From: CAZVGZ01 sp964627605
GTDB lineage: Bacteria > Latescibacterota > MWCZ01 > CAZVGZ01
DNA length: 64,000 nt
Assembly: GCA_964627605.1 (NCBI GenBank)
Contig: CAZVGZ010000008.1
Location: forward strand, 42,107 to 106,106
Direction of reading: 5' to 3'
The translations under genes and the position numbers were made by a program. The notes under the pieces were generated by a model. That model saw only the letters and a program-made list of their open reading frames with translations, was not told the DNA's origin and searched no databases. This document shows positions 34,070 to 42,084 of this stretch, in pieces; position 1 is the stretch's first letter, and each line of letters opens with the position of its first letter.

Positions 34070-34960
34070 TTACGGGATCACTTTGTTTAGCGGGTATTCA
34101 AAAATATCGGATGCCCCGGCCCGTTTCATCGCAGGAACGATAGTGCGCACCACTTCTTGGGGCAGGATGACCTCTATGGCTGACCAAGGGATCTCGTTCC
34201 CGTCGTGATCCCTCAGCGGCGAGACGGTTGGCCTCTTCTCCTCTGGCAGAATCGCAACCACGTCGCCGAGACTGCCGTTGGGGACGTTGGCTTTAAGGCC
34301 GACAAGCCCCTCTGCATCCAGCGCTGCCCTAAGGAGCATCGACAGGTTCTCTATTTTCTGTTTTTTCCAAGGGTCAGCCCAGGCATCCTTATTGGCGATT
34401 AGTTTGGTGTTCGTCTCAAGGACCGTATCTATGATCCTGAGCTTGTTCGCCCGCAGCGAGGAACCGGTCTCAGTAATCTCTACGATGGCATCTACGAGGT
34501 CGGGCACTTTGACCTCGGTGGCACCCCAGGAGAACTCGACATTGGCGCTTACGCCGTGGGATCTGAAATACTCATCCGTGAGATTGACCGCTTCTGTGGC
34601 GATCCGTTTGCCCTCCAGGTCCTTAACTGACTCAAAATCTGATCCCTCAGCCACCGCCAGCACCCATCGTGCTTTTCGTCGGGTGGCTTTGGAGTAGACA
34701 AGATCTGCTATCTCCACAACGTCGGCACCATTCTCGCGGACCCAATCAAGCCCGGTCAGCCCAGCATCAAAAACCCCCTGTTCAACATAGCGGGCGATCT
34801 CCTGAGCACGGATAAGGACGCCGGATATCTCCGGGTCGTCGCATTCCGGGAAATAGGATCGACTATTCACCGAGAAACTGAAACCCGCTCGGCGCATGAG
34901 CACGAACGTGGCCTCCTGTAGGCTGCCTTTAGGAAGCCCGATCTTCAACTCATTCGACAT
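34070..34960 (-). CDS. hisG: ATP phosphoribosyltransferase (long form)
   Basis: A 296-residue HisG. It joins ATP and PRPP in the first, feedback-controlled step of histidine synthesis. KIGLPKGSLQEATFVLMRRA opens the catalytic domain, with GLTGLDWVRENGADV and EGKRIATEAVNLTDEYF after it. LVDAIVEITETGSSLRANKL is the PRPP-binding region. Residues about 215-296 are the C-terminal ACT-like regulatory domain of the long form, so it does not need HisZ. I chose the ATG at 34960 with GAGG ten bases upstream; the longer open frame adds unrelated residues. hisD follows. Confidence 0.94.
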   Translation of the reverse strand: MSNELKIGLPKGSLQEATFVLMRRAGFSFSVNSRSYFPECDDPEISGVLIRAQEIARYVEQGVFDAGLTGLDWVRENGADVVEIADLVYSKATRRKARWVLAVAEGSDFESVKDLEGKRIATEAVNLTDEYFRSHGVSANVEFSWGATEVKVPDLVDAIVEITETGSSLRANKLRIIDTVLETNTKLIANKDAWADPWKKQKIENLSMLLRAALDAEGLVGLKANVPNGSLGDVVAILPEEKRPTVSPLRDHDGNEIPWSAIEVILPQEVVRTIVPAMKRAGASDIFEYPLNKVIP

Positions 34961-35053
34961 TAGGCATGATCCTCTAAAATTAAGTTTTTGGGTGGCGATA
35001 CGCTCCACCCCCAAACTCACACACTATTCAGGTGTCACGGAAACGCAGTGTAA

Positions 35054-35094
35054 ACAAAAACTACGCGCCGGGGAATCTGTGGCACCCCGGCGCG
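35054..35094 (-). terminator. Rho-independent terminator after aspC
   Basis: A perfect 10-bp GC stem (CGCGCCGGGG, 35064-35073, with CCCCGGCGCG, 35085-35094) has an 11-base loop. On the minus strand it is followed by TAGTTTTTG. It begins 24 bp beyond the aspartate aminotransferase stop and separates it from hisG. The A run on its other side would let it act weakly on the plus strand too. Confidence 0.8.
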
Positions 35095-35118
35095 AAAAAA
35101 AGTAACCGGAAGGCCGGA

Positions 35119-36303
35119 TCAGTTAAGGGCGGCCAACCCTTGGGCCACACGGTCGATCCCTTGATCTATCTGCTCCACTGAGCATGCGTATGAGATGCGC
35201 AGATGTCTGTCCTTGCCAAAACCCGATCCCGGCACAGTCGCCACCAGGTGTTCTTCGAGGAGGTAGTTACAAAGGTCAATCGAGTCGGATATCACCTTTT
35301 CGCCAGCGCGTTTGCCGTAGTGGGCCGAGACATCTGGGAAAACGTAGAACGCTCCTCCTGGCATCGGGCAGCTAACCCCGTCTATCGCGTTCAGTCGGTT
35401 GACGATGTGATCTCTGCGCTCAGCGAATGCAGTTCTCATCCGCACAACTTCGTCCTGCGGGCCGTTCAACGCCGCTACTGTTGCCCACTGAGCGATTGAT
35501 GTGGCGTTGGATGTCTGCTGCGACTGGACTTTGCTCATCGCCTTGATAATCTCCAACGGCCCTGCCGCGTAACCTATACGCCAACCGGTCATACTGTACG
35601 ATTTGGCAACACCGTTGGCGGTGATCGTTCTACCGATAAGCTCCGGGGCTATCGACGCCCATGAGTGGTGCTCGCCCCCGTCGTATACCAGATGCTCATA
35701 TATTTCATCCGACAGAATCACGATATCAGTTTTGGCCACCACCTCCGCCAAAGCCAGGAGGTCTTCTTTGGTGTACACCACCCCGCTTGGGTTGGAGGGA
35801 CTATTGAGCACTAGAAGCTTTGATCGCGGAGTGATAGCCGCCTCAAGCTGCTCCGGCGTCATCTTGAGGTCGTCACCAGTCTCGACTACGATCGCCCGCC
35901 CCCCCACCAGTTCAGCTTGCGATGGGTAGCTCACCCAGTACGGTGCCGGGATAATCGCCTCATCGCCGGGGTCTAAGAGCACCTCGCACGCAAGATAGCA
36001 CGCGTACTTGCCACCGATTGTTATCAGCGTCTGTTCCGGGGCGTAGGGGATCCCATTTTCACGCTCGAATTTGTCTGCCACCGCCTGCCTAAGCTGCGGA
36101 ATGCCAGCGACCGGTGTGTATTTCGTTTTGCCTTCGTTAAGCGCCTCTATCGCGGCCTGTTTGATATGTTCTGGCGTATCGAAGTCCGGTTCACCAGCGC
36201 TCATGCTTACCACATCAACGCCCTCTGCGATCATCTCTTTGGCTCTGCCTGTAACCGCCATAGTCACCGACGGTTGAATACACTGAACCTGTTCTGAAAT
36301 CAC
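35119..36303 (-). CDS. aspC: Aspartate aminotransferase (class I)
   Basis: A 394-residue PLP enzyme interconverting aspartate/2-oxoglutarate and oxaloacetate/glutamate. SMSAGEPDFDTPEHIKQAA is the N-terminal hallmark of the I-gamma/Ib aspartate aminotransferases; ALNEGKTKYTPVAGIPQLRQ, LNSPSNPSGVVY and the Schiff-base segment VAKSYSMTGWRIGYAAG follow, with the C-terminal substrate Arg in DRHLRISYA. In some bacteria the same enzyme also uses prephenate. Upstream (36304-36473) I see no gene. A hairpin terminator follows the stop. Confidence 0.92.
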   Translation of the reverse strand: MISEQVQCIQPSVTMAVTGRAKEMIAEGVDVVSMSAGEPDFDTPEHIKQAAIEALNEGKTKYTPVAGIPQLRQAVADKFERENGIPYAPEQTLITIGGKYACYLACEVLLDPGDEAIIPAPYWVSYPSQAELVGGRAIVVETGDDLKMTPEQLEAAITPRSKLLVLNSPSNPSGVVYTKEDLLALAEVVAKTDIVILSDEIYEHLVYDGGEHHSWASIAPELIGRTITANGVAKSYSMTGWRIGYAAGPLEIIKAMSKVQSQQTSNATSIAQWATVAALNGPQDEVVRMRTAFAERRDHIVNRLNAIDGVSCPMPGGAFYVFPDVSAHYGKRAGEKVISDSIDLCNYLLEEHLVATVPGSGFGKDRHLRISYACSVEQIDQGIDRVAQGLAALN

Positions 36304-36473
36304 TGTCCGCTCCGTGGTGGTGACTTACGCGCGCACCCCTCTCGGGGGGTTAGGAACTTGAGAAGATACTAATTTTAGGTGCGACGGTGTAGGGGAACAA
36401 GCGCTGCGGTCGCAGACCTTTTGAGCGGCGGATGGGTCTTGAGGGCAGAAGGAATTTCTTACTAGGAGCGGTT

Positions 36474-36808
36474 GTGCAGCGGTTGGAAACTCTTGTGGAA
36501 CAAGCCAGGCGCAGTAACACCGACGCCTACGGCACGATTGTGATGCGGTTTCAGGACATGGCGGTGGGATGTGCCTACTCGCTTCTCTAGGATTTCCAAC
36601 TTGCAGAAGACGCCGCTCAGGAGGCGTTTATTTTTGGCCTTCCGTGATCTTCGACAGCTTCGCGATCCAGCAGCGTTTCCAGGTTGGTTCCGAAGGGTCG
36701 TCTTCAAGAGTAGCGACCGGATTTGACGGCGACATTCTGTCACCGCGCCGCTGGAAGCCTCCGAGTACATCAGTGATCCCAGCGACGATCCTCTACTAAT
36801 CGCGGAGG
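36474..36808 (+). pseudogene. ECF-like sigma-70 factor N-terminal half, decayed
   Basis: A GTG at 36474 with AGGAGC upstream begins VQRLETLVEQARRSNTDAYG and continues AVGCAYSLL, then a TAG stands where such factors have Gly, followed in frame by DFQLAEDAAQEAFI. After a frameshift near 36628 the neighbouring frame gives FLAFRDLRQL, AFPGWFRRVVFKSSDRI, a TGA, and EASEYISDPSDDPLL. Together these match regions 2 and linker of an ECF-like sigma factor. The region-4 DNA-binding part is absent. Two stops, a frameshift and the truncation at about 36808, where it meets the opposite-strand relic, show it is dead. Confidence 0.75.
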
Positions 36809-37224
36809 GAACCGAAATCAGGCTCGTCGGGGTCTTTTAGCATCGTCTCCCAATGATCCTGCCCGTCGTGATAGGATGATGGAATTACAATGTTGTTGTC
36901 AGTGGAGCCTTCAAACTCGTGGAGACCTAGGGATGGTTTGTCCCAGTGTTTTCCATCAACTGAAACGGCCAAACATTGAACATGCTGCGCTTTGTCGCCT
37001 TTGAACGTACCAGCCATGTACCACGCCTAAAACACCCCCTCTTCGTCGTCAAACACTACCGATGCGGTCATGCCGGGGTGTTTTTCCCAAGGCTTCGTCT
37101 GACTGAGGACCGGATGACGACCGAATTTGTCAGCGGAATGAAATATGCGGGTGACATTTTCCCGCCTGTCGACCTCTTCTAGGTCAACGAACAGATGTGG
37201 CGCGTCTGTGAGCATTTCGGCCAT
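36796..37224 (-). pseudogene. Glycosyl-hydrolase-like beta-propeller N-terminal fragment, decayed
   Basis: From an ATG at 37224 the frame reads APHLFVDLEEVDRRENVTRI, TKPWEKHPGMTASVVFDDEE, reaches a TAG at VF*AWYMAG, and continues in the same frame through HVQCLAVSVDGKHWDKPSLG and FEGSTDNNIVIP to an abrupt end at 36796. The pattern (PWE...SVVFDDEEG...WYMAG...SVDGKHWDKP) resembles five-bladed propeller enzymes of the GH32/43-like superfamily, and a tentative family is all I claim. About 140 residues of what should be a protein of 400 or more remain. It abuts the truncated sigma-factor relic, so one deletion may have removed parts of both. Confidence 0.65.
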
Positions 37225-37279
37225 ATTGAGGTCCGTATTTTCTTGATTGGATTGGGAGCGGGGCGACTATCAGGCTTAG

Positions 37280-37471
37280 CTAGCCGAACATCCGTTTGAT
37301 GACCCACAGCACAGCGCCGATGGTGGCAACCACCAGTACCAGATTTAGAAGAAGCCCTAAAAGCCCAGCTACAACGCTCAGTATCAGAATACCAATCTTG
37401 ATGGCGACCAGAGCGATTACCGCCAAGATAGCGTAACCGAGCAGTGCGTGAAAATTCAGTTTTTCGGACAT
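37280..37471 (-). CDS. Small two-helix membrane protein (63 aa)
   Basis: A very hydrophobic 63-residue protein: a short polar start (MSEKLNFHAL), then two long transmembrane stretches (YAILAVIALVAIKIGILIL and LLLNLVLVVATIGAVLWV) separated by a Gly-rich turn, and a basic tail (IKRMFG). It begins 4 bp after the stop of the 2-hydroxyacid dehydrogenase gene, so it is probably translated by coupling, since no strong ribosome site is visible. No family recognised. A longer in-frame start inside the dehydrogenase gene is unlikely. Confidence 0.6.
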   Translation of the reverse strand: MSEKLNFHALLGYAILAVIALVAIKIGILILSVVAGLLGLLLNLVLVVATIGAVLWVIKRMFG

Positions 37472-37475
37472 TTTT

Positions 37476-38477
37476 TTAGGCCATTGTTGGAAGCATATCT
37501 CTAGTGACTTCGTATCGCTGCGGCTCACCAGCGGTCCACCGCCTTATCTCCTCGGCAACGTACTGACCCAATCGGCGGCGGCCTTTAGCTACTGTTCCTG
37601 CCATGTGTGGCATCAGGATCACGTTGTCCAGCGTGCGGAATGGCGAATCGACGGTTGGAGGTTCGGGGCTGGTAACGTCCAGACACGCGGTGATTCTCCC
37701 TGTCTTGAGTTCGCGGATCAGTGCGTCCTCATCTATGACCGCACCCCTGGACGTGTTGATGATAGTCGCGCCGTCTTTCATCTGTGCAAACTGCTCACTG
37801 CCAAGCATCTGGTCTGTCTCGTCGGTGGCGGGGAGATGCACAGACACAACGTCGGAAGTTGACATCAACTCGTCGAGATCAACCTTGGTGACCCCCAGTT
37901 CGGCGGCCTGGGCGTCATCCACATACGGGTCATAAAGAACAATCTCGACTTCAAAACGGCTAAGAAGCCCGATGATCGCCCGGCCCACATGAGATGCGGC
38001 GACGATGCCGATTCGAGAAAACACGAAATCGGCAGGTTCGGGGTCCATATCATTTCGCCAGCCTCCGCCGCTGGTGACTTGGGCGGCATGCCAGATGTTT
38101 TTGGATGACAGGATGATGAGGGCAAGCGATGTCTCCGCTACCCCGACAGCTATCGCAGCAGCCGCACTCGTTAGAATAACCCCTCTGTCCCACATCGCGT
38201 CGGTAACCAGCCCCTTGATGGACCCCGCTGAGTAGCAGACCAGTTTGACGCCTGGAGCGTTCTTTAGAAACTCGTCGTCGATTTTGGCCGTTCCCCACCC
38301 TGCCACTGCGATCTCCGCATCCCCAACAAACTTGCCAGCATCGGAGCTAGACATACTTTGATCTGTGTCATTCCAGCACACTTCCGCCAACGACCCCAGC
38401 AGATCTCGCGTATAAGGTAGGAACAGAGTCTCGCTCAACGGCGCTGGCGTCAAAACTGCCACGGTGGGGCGGGCCAT
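37476..38477 (-). CDS. D-isomer-specific 2-hydroxyacid dehydrogenase
   Basis: A 333-residue NAD-dependent dehydrogenase of the SerA/formate-dehydrogenase-like family. The nucleotide loop reads RIGIVAASHVGRAIIGLL, an Ala/Ser variant of GxGxxG found in one subgroup. The active-site triad is present: Arg in INTSRGAVIDEDAL, the Glu of the VTSPEPP segment, and His in LMPHMAGTVAKG. The substrate is unknown. Sugar-acid or phosphoglycerate-like compounds are the family precedents, and the variant loop argues against plain SerA. It is the first gene of a short minus-strand unit with the 63-residue membrane protein, divergent from apbE. Confidence 0.88.
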   Translation of the reverse strand: MARPTVAVLTPAPLSETLFLPYTRDLLGSLAEVCWNDTDQSMSSSDAGKFVGDAEIAVAGWGTAKIDDEFLKNAPGVKLVCYSAGSIKGLVTDAMWDRGVILTSAAAAIAVGVAETSLALIILSSKNIWHAAQVTSGGGWRNDMDPEPADFVFSRIGIVAASHVGRAIIGLLSRFEVEIVLYDPYVDDAQAAELGVTKVDLDELMSTSDVVSVHLPATDETDQMLGSEQFAQMKDGATIINTSRGAVIDEDALIRELKTGRITACLDVTSPEPPTVDSPFRTLDNVILMPHMAGTVAKGRRRLGQYVAEEIRRWTAGEPQRYEVTRDMLPTMA

Positions 38478-38573
38478 ATCCGATATTCTGCTTATCTTGT
38501 TGGAGGCGGGAGTGTCGTTGGTGAAAGTAATACGCCGTCCGGGCGCCGTCTAGGAGGCGTCATCAAACTCTGC

Positions 38574-39602
38574 ATGACAAAATGTATAGTCGCATCAGCT
38601 CTGGTATTCTCAGCGTGTGGATCAGACCTCACATCCACCACACGGGGCCGGATAGCGCTGGGAACCCTGGTGGAGGTGACGGTTGTTGGAAATAGCTCCG
38701 ATCGTGTGACCCGGTGGATCGATCTGGCGTTTGATGAGATAGCCCGGATCGAACGGATCGCAAGCAGCTATGACACCGTGTCAACTCTCGCCAATCTAAA
38801 CAGATCCGGCGCTCTTGCGGTTGACAATTTCTCTGACGAGTTGATCGCGCTGATAGATCGCTCAGTGGCTTTAGGACGGCTGACCGGTGGAGCATTCGAT
38901 GTGACGCTGGGACCGGTGCGGCGGCTGTGGGAGTTGGCAGAGAAACGCCGTGCCTTGCCCACCGCTGCGCAGGTATCCAGCGCACTTGCGCGCACAGGGC
39001 TGCGCCAGGTGCGCTGGATACCTGCGCAGGACGACTCGATTCGATTGGCAGTAGGAGCCAGCTTGGATCTGGGTGGCATAGCGAAAGGGTATGCGGTTGA
39101 TCGGGCGGTGAGAGTTCTTAAGCGACATGGTGCGGTTGGAGGAATGGTCAACGCTGGCGGTGACCTCTCTGTTTTCGGGCGGTCAGCAACTAAAACCCAC
39201 TGGTCAATCGGCGTTCGCCATCCCAGAAAAACCGCTGCACACACGTTCTCGGTGTTGACAATCAGCGACGGTTCCATCGCCACCACCGGAGACTACGAGC
39301 GCGGTTTCGCGATAGGCGATTCGATATATCCCCACGTCCTGGACCCCGAAACGGGATGGCCTGCCAGAAAGGCGATAAGCGCAACTGTCTTTACCTCAAC
39401 AGCAGAGCGGGCCGATGCTCTAGCGACGGCAGTTTTTGTTGCTGGCCCTGATTCTGGAATGGCACTGCTCAATCGGCTGCCCCAGGCAACCGGGTTGGTC
39501 GTAATGGAGAAAGACGGCGGTCTTATAGCCTATACGTCGGTGGGGTTTTTAGAAAATGCTGTGATAGATACTGGGCAGGTTAGTCTAGTCATGGGCAACT
39601 AG
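38574..39602 (+). CDS. apbE: FAD:protein FMN transferase (ApbE) lipoprotein
   Basis: A 342-residue exported flavin transferase that attaches FMN to Thr of target proteins such as Na+-pumping NQR/Rnf subunits. The signal ends LVFSACGSD, so Cys15 is the lipidation site. GTLVEVTVVG, AFDVTLGPVRRLWELA, SLDLGGIAKGYAVDRAV and NAGGDLSVFG are family motifs. TSTAERADALATAVFV near the C-terminus is the Mg2+/FAD site. AGGAGG lies 16 bp before the ATG, farther than usual. A perfect 21-bp inverted repeat lies inside the coding region (38965-39029) without breaking the frame. No Nqr or Rnf genes are in the window, so its target is elsewhere. Confidence 0.92.
   Translation: MTKCIVASALVFSACGSDLTSTTRGRIALGTLVEVTVVGNSSDRVTRWIDLAFDEIARIERIASSYDTVSTLANLNRSGALAVDNFSDELIALIDRSVALGRLTGGAFDVTLGPVRRLWELAEKRRALPTAAQVSSALARTGLRQVRWIPAQDDSIRLAVGASLDLGGIAKGYAVDRAVRVLKRHGAVGGMVNAGGDLSVFGRSATKTHWSIGVRHPRKTAAHTFSVLTISDGSIATTGDYERGFAIGDSIYPHVLDPETGWPARKAISATVFTSTAERADALATAVFVAGPDSGMALLNRLPQATGLVVMEKDGGLIAYTSVGFLENAVIDTGQVSLVMGN
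38965..39029. repeat. 21-bp perfect inverted repeat inside apbE
   Basis: The 21 bases at 38965-38985, beginning CTGCGCAGGTATCC, are exactly complementary in reverse to 39009-39029 across a 23-base loop that is itself GC-rich. Both arms are translated as part of ApbE (residues about 131-152, between the AEKRR and DDSIRL segments). A perfect repeat this long is not expected by chance. The RNA hairpin could slow translation or mark a palindromic insertion. Confidence 0.85.
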
Positions 39603-39650
39603 AGCTAAACGGCTGTTTGACGCGATAGCGGGGGTACTGTACCAAACGAG

Positions 39651-39688
39651 AAAAAAACCGGTTGGGTCGGCGTCTGGTCGCACCGGTT
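39651..39688 (-). terminator. Terminator of the glycosyltransferase gene
   Basis: On the minus strand AACCGGT (39682-39688) pairs with ACCGGTT (39656-39662) around a 19-base loop and is followed by TTTTTTT. It sits 15 bp past the glycosyltransferase stop and between two convergent genes (apbE on the plus strand), so it mainly serves the minus strand. Confidence 0.65.
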
Positions 39689-39702
39689 CCAAGTAGGGTG
39701 TT

Positions 39703-40857
39703 TTAGGTTTTGTAGACCTCGCCTTTCCACACGATCGGACCCAAGTGAAGCGCGGTCCTTAATCCAATTGCGGTCTGATAGGCGAGCTGGAACCACGGCA
39801 CCACAAACGCTGTCCACAAACGCTCCGGGCGTCCCATCCAAAGCGTGCCGCGCACTATCAACGCGATGTCAGCGGCGTACCAGCACCCGACAGCGGCGAG
39901 GGTGGTAAGCAGCGGTGTGGCTCCCAGCGCCGCGGCGATAACCGATCCTATCAATGCAGATCTCTGCAACAACGAAAACACCAGTAGACCAAGCTTCCAG
40001 CCCCGCACCTCAGTCGAGCCAGAGGCCCACCTCGCGCGCTGCCGCCAAAAACCGCCAAAAGTGAATTCGGGGTCGCTCTCAACACATCTGTCCAGGTCGG
40101 CTGCGCAGGCGACATTCCATCCAGTCTGTGCGGTGATCGCGCTCAGAATTGCAAAGTCTTCAGCGACGGTTCTGCCCAACGCCCTATAGCCACCAATCTG
40201 CCTGTAGGCGACACGCCGAATCGCAAAATTGTTGCCGATAAGGCTCATAGGTACGCCAAGCCCGCTCAGCCCCCAGGTCACAGTAAGCAGATGGGTCAGG
40301 TCGCCAGCCTGTGCTGCGCCAAATGGCCCATCTGCCCTCAAATCTGTCAGACCGGCGACCACTCCGACCCCGGCGGTCATACGCCCGACCATGTCGCGAA
40401 TCCATGTTGGCGGGACCCGGCAATCGGCGTCGGTGAAAAGGATCACGTCGGATTTGTGATCAGAGCGGTCGATACCTTCGGCGAGCGCATTCTGTTTGCC
40501 GCCCATATCCTCAGGGCAACGGTTCACGCGATGGAGCTGGAGATTTGGGATGTGGGCGCGCCACTCCTCGACAATCTCGGAGGTGCGGTCGACAGAACGG
40601 TCGTCAACGACTGTCACCTCCCAAAGGTCGTTGGGATAGTCAACATCAGCGATGGAGTCGAGGCATTCGGGCAACGCATCCTCTTCGTCCCGAGCGGCTA
40701 TGATCACCGTCACTGTTGGTGTCTCTCTGGTCGTATCCGGCCATCTGGTAGTACCGTGTAGTATGACCAAAGTCGCTATCAGATATGCCATCGAAAGGCA
40801 GAGAGCGATTATGCTGATTATCTCCAACTGGCTGCTCTCTTTTGAGGTTGGTGGCAA
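39703..40857 (-). CDS. Family 2 glycosyltransferase, membrane-associated
   Basis: A 384-residue GT2-type processive or single-transfer enzyme. One hydrophobic helix at about 13-35 precedes the GT-A domain (VTVIIAARDEEDALPECLDS, EVTVVDDRSVDRT, ILFTDADCRVP with the DxD motif, RTVAEDFAI). RQRARWASGS is the QxxRW-like motif. Three or four C-terminal membrane spans follow (about 290-375). It is probably in the inner membrane, building a polysaccharide or glycolipid; the acceptor is unknown. The start is uncertain: TTG 40857 or TTG 40827 both lack a clear ribosome site. The 3' end is followed by a terminator hairpin. Confidence 0.85.
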   Translation of the reverse strand: MPPTSKESSQLEIISIIALCLSMAYLIATLVILHGTTRWPDTTRETPTVTVIIAARDEEDALPECLDSIADVDYPNDLWEVTVVDDRSVDRTSEIVEEWRAHIPNLQLHRVNRCPEDMGGKQNALAEGIDRSDHKSDVILFTDADCRVPPTWIRDMVGRMTAGVGVVAGLTDLRADGPFGAAQAGDLTHLLTVTWGLSGLGVPMSLIGNNFAIRRVAYRQIGGYRALGRTVAEDFAILSAITAQTGWNVACAADLDRCVESDPEFTFGGFWRQRARWASGSTEVRGWKLGLLVFSLLQRSALIGSVIAAALGATPLLTTLAAVGCWYAADIALIVRGTLWMGRPERLWTAFVVPWFQLAYQTAIGLRTALHLGPIVWKGEVYKT

Positions 40858-40939
40858 CTGCGTGACTGGGGCAGAGAATATACTCTACTGACCTCGATGT
40901 GACCAGCACGAGCTCGGTGGGCGTTGCAGGAAAGATACC

Positions 40940-41663
40940 TCTAATGGAGTGCACCCCCTGGTCAGATACAGGCCTGGCAGAAGCGGTATAAGCAGGGCAG
41001 GTTGAGCGATCAACCGGCGGACAACGGTGCTTCACATGCTCGAATCGCGGAACTCGAGCGGATGGTAGGTCAACTGACGATGGAGAAGGAGTTGTCAAAA
41101 AAAGCCGCTGCTTGGGCACAACAGCCGCGAAGCGAAGACTCCTCGGTGATCAGCGGTCCAGGCTCCCCTCGGTCGCGTGGGGGTGCGCAGTGATTAAGCT
41201 TCCCCGAAGCAGCTACTACTACCGACCGACGGAGAATACCAGCCAGGTCGTGAAGGATGCGGACATACGCGACCGGCTGGAGGAACTGGCGCTGGAGTTT
41301 CCCCGATATGGATATCGTCGTATGACCGCTCAGTTGCATCAGGAGGGCTTGCGGGTCAACCATAAACGGATCCTTCGGATCATGCGTCAGAGCCAGTTGC
41401 TGTGCAAACCGAAGCGCAGGCACGTTAAGACCACGAAGAGTAGACACGGCCTGCCGGTTCATCCGAACCTGTATCGCAACCAGGTGCCCAAAGGGCCTGA
41501 CCTGGTGTGGGTGACCGATGTGACGTATATCCGCCTCCCGACAGAGTTAGTGTTCTTAGCCGTGCTGCTGGATGCCTGGTCTCGGAAAGTGACCGGTTGG
41601 GCACTGTCGCGGCGGCTGGATGCGCAACTGACCTGCGAGGCGCTGAAAGCCGCCAGCGGATAG
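40940..41663 (+). mobile_element. IS3-family insertion sequence remnant
   Basis: The plus strand carries the end of an OrfA-like frame (IQAWQKRYKQGRLSD then HARIAELERMVGQLTMEKEL, the OrfA leucine-zipper region), followed by most of the N-terminal half of OrfB: KLPRSSYYYRP, FPRYGYRRMTAQLHQEGLRV, HPNLYRNQVP and the integrase core start WVTDVTYIRLPTE...AVLLDAWSRKVTGWA. OrfB stops at 41663 after ALKAAS, so the second and third catalytic acidic residues are missing. The element is therefore dead. No terminal inverted repeats were found. Its right end abuts the decayed debranching-enzyme gene near 41655-41660. Confidence 0.8.
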
Positions 41664-42015
41664 CAGTCATCGGCGCGCTCTTGGTGACGAACAGCTCCTG
41701 TTCTACATCTATCCCACATTCCAAATGGTATGACCATTTCGGTCACGGTAAGAGGTTGAACTCCGACAACCTTTTAGAGCCATCCGGGTGGACCACGCCA
41801 GGCGCGTAGCGCTGCGACGATATCGGGTATTTGACACCAGCGATCTCCACTGATACGTCGCAATCAGAAACCAGAACGACACGGCCAGTGGGAGGGGAGG
41901 TGGCCACTAGCAGCAGGGCGTGGTAGCGCCGGGTACGGATCGAGTCAACCGTTCCGCTAGCGAATCCACCGAGACCGTCAGCCTCCAACCACTCAGCGCT
42001 GTTGGATGAACTCAT
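41658..42015 (-). pseudogene. Glycogen-debranching-type enzyme, N-terminal fragment
   Basis: An ATG at 42015 opens SAEWLEADGLGGFASGTVDS and RTRRYHALLLVATSPPTGRV, the start of amylo-alpha-1,6-glucosidase-type debranching enzymes. At 41743-41745 an in-frame TGA falls at the position of a conserved Trp (LP*PKWSYHLE), and the frame then continues VEQELFVTKSAPMTAIRW until it meets the IS3 remnant. About 120 residues of a protein of about 650 survive. A nonsense mutation plus interruption by the element explains the loss. No other debranching fragment is found on the far side of the element. Confidence 0.75.
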
Positions 42016-42084
42016 CGTCTGCTCCGCTTGTTCGCCGACACAGAGTCGGCGTATGGCGACGGTGCGTCCTAAATAACTGACGGG

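Noticed and set aside
30318..42015. Reassignment of TGA to Gly or Trp, suggested by in-frame TGA codons in several genes
   Set aside because: Intact genes such as hemA end in TGA, and the genes with internal TGA also carry TAG, TAA or frameshifts. They are pseudogenes under the standard code.
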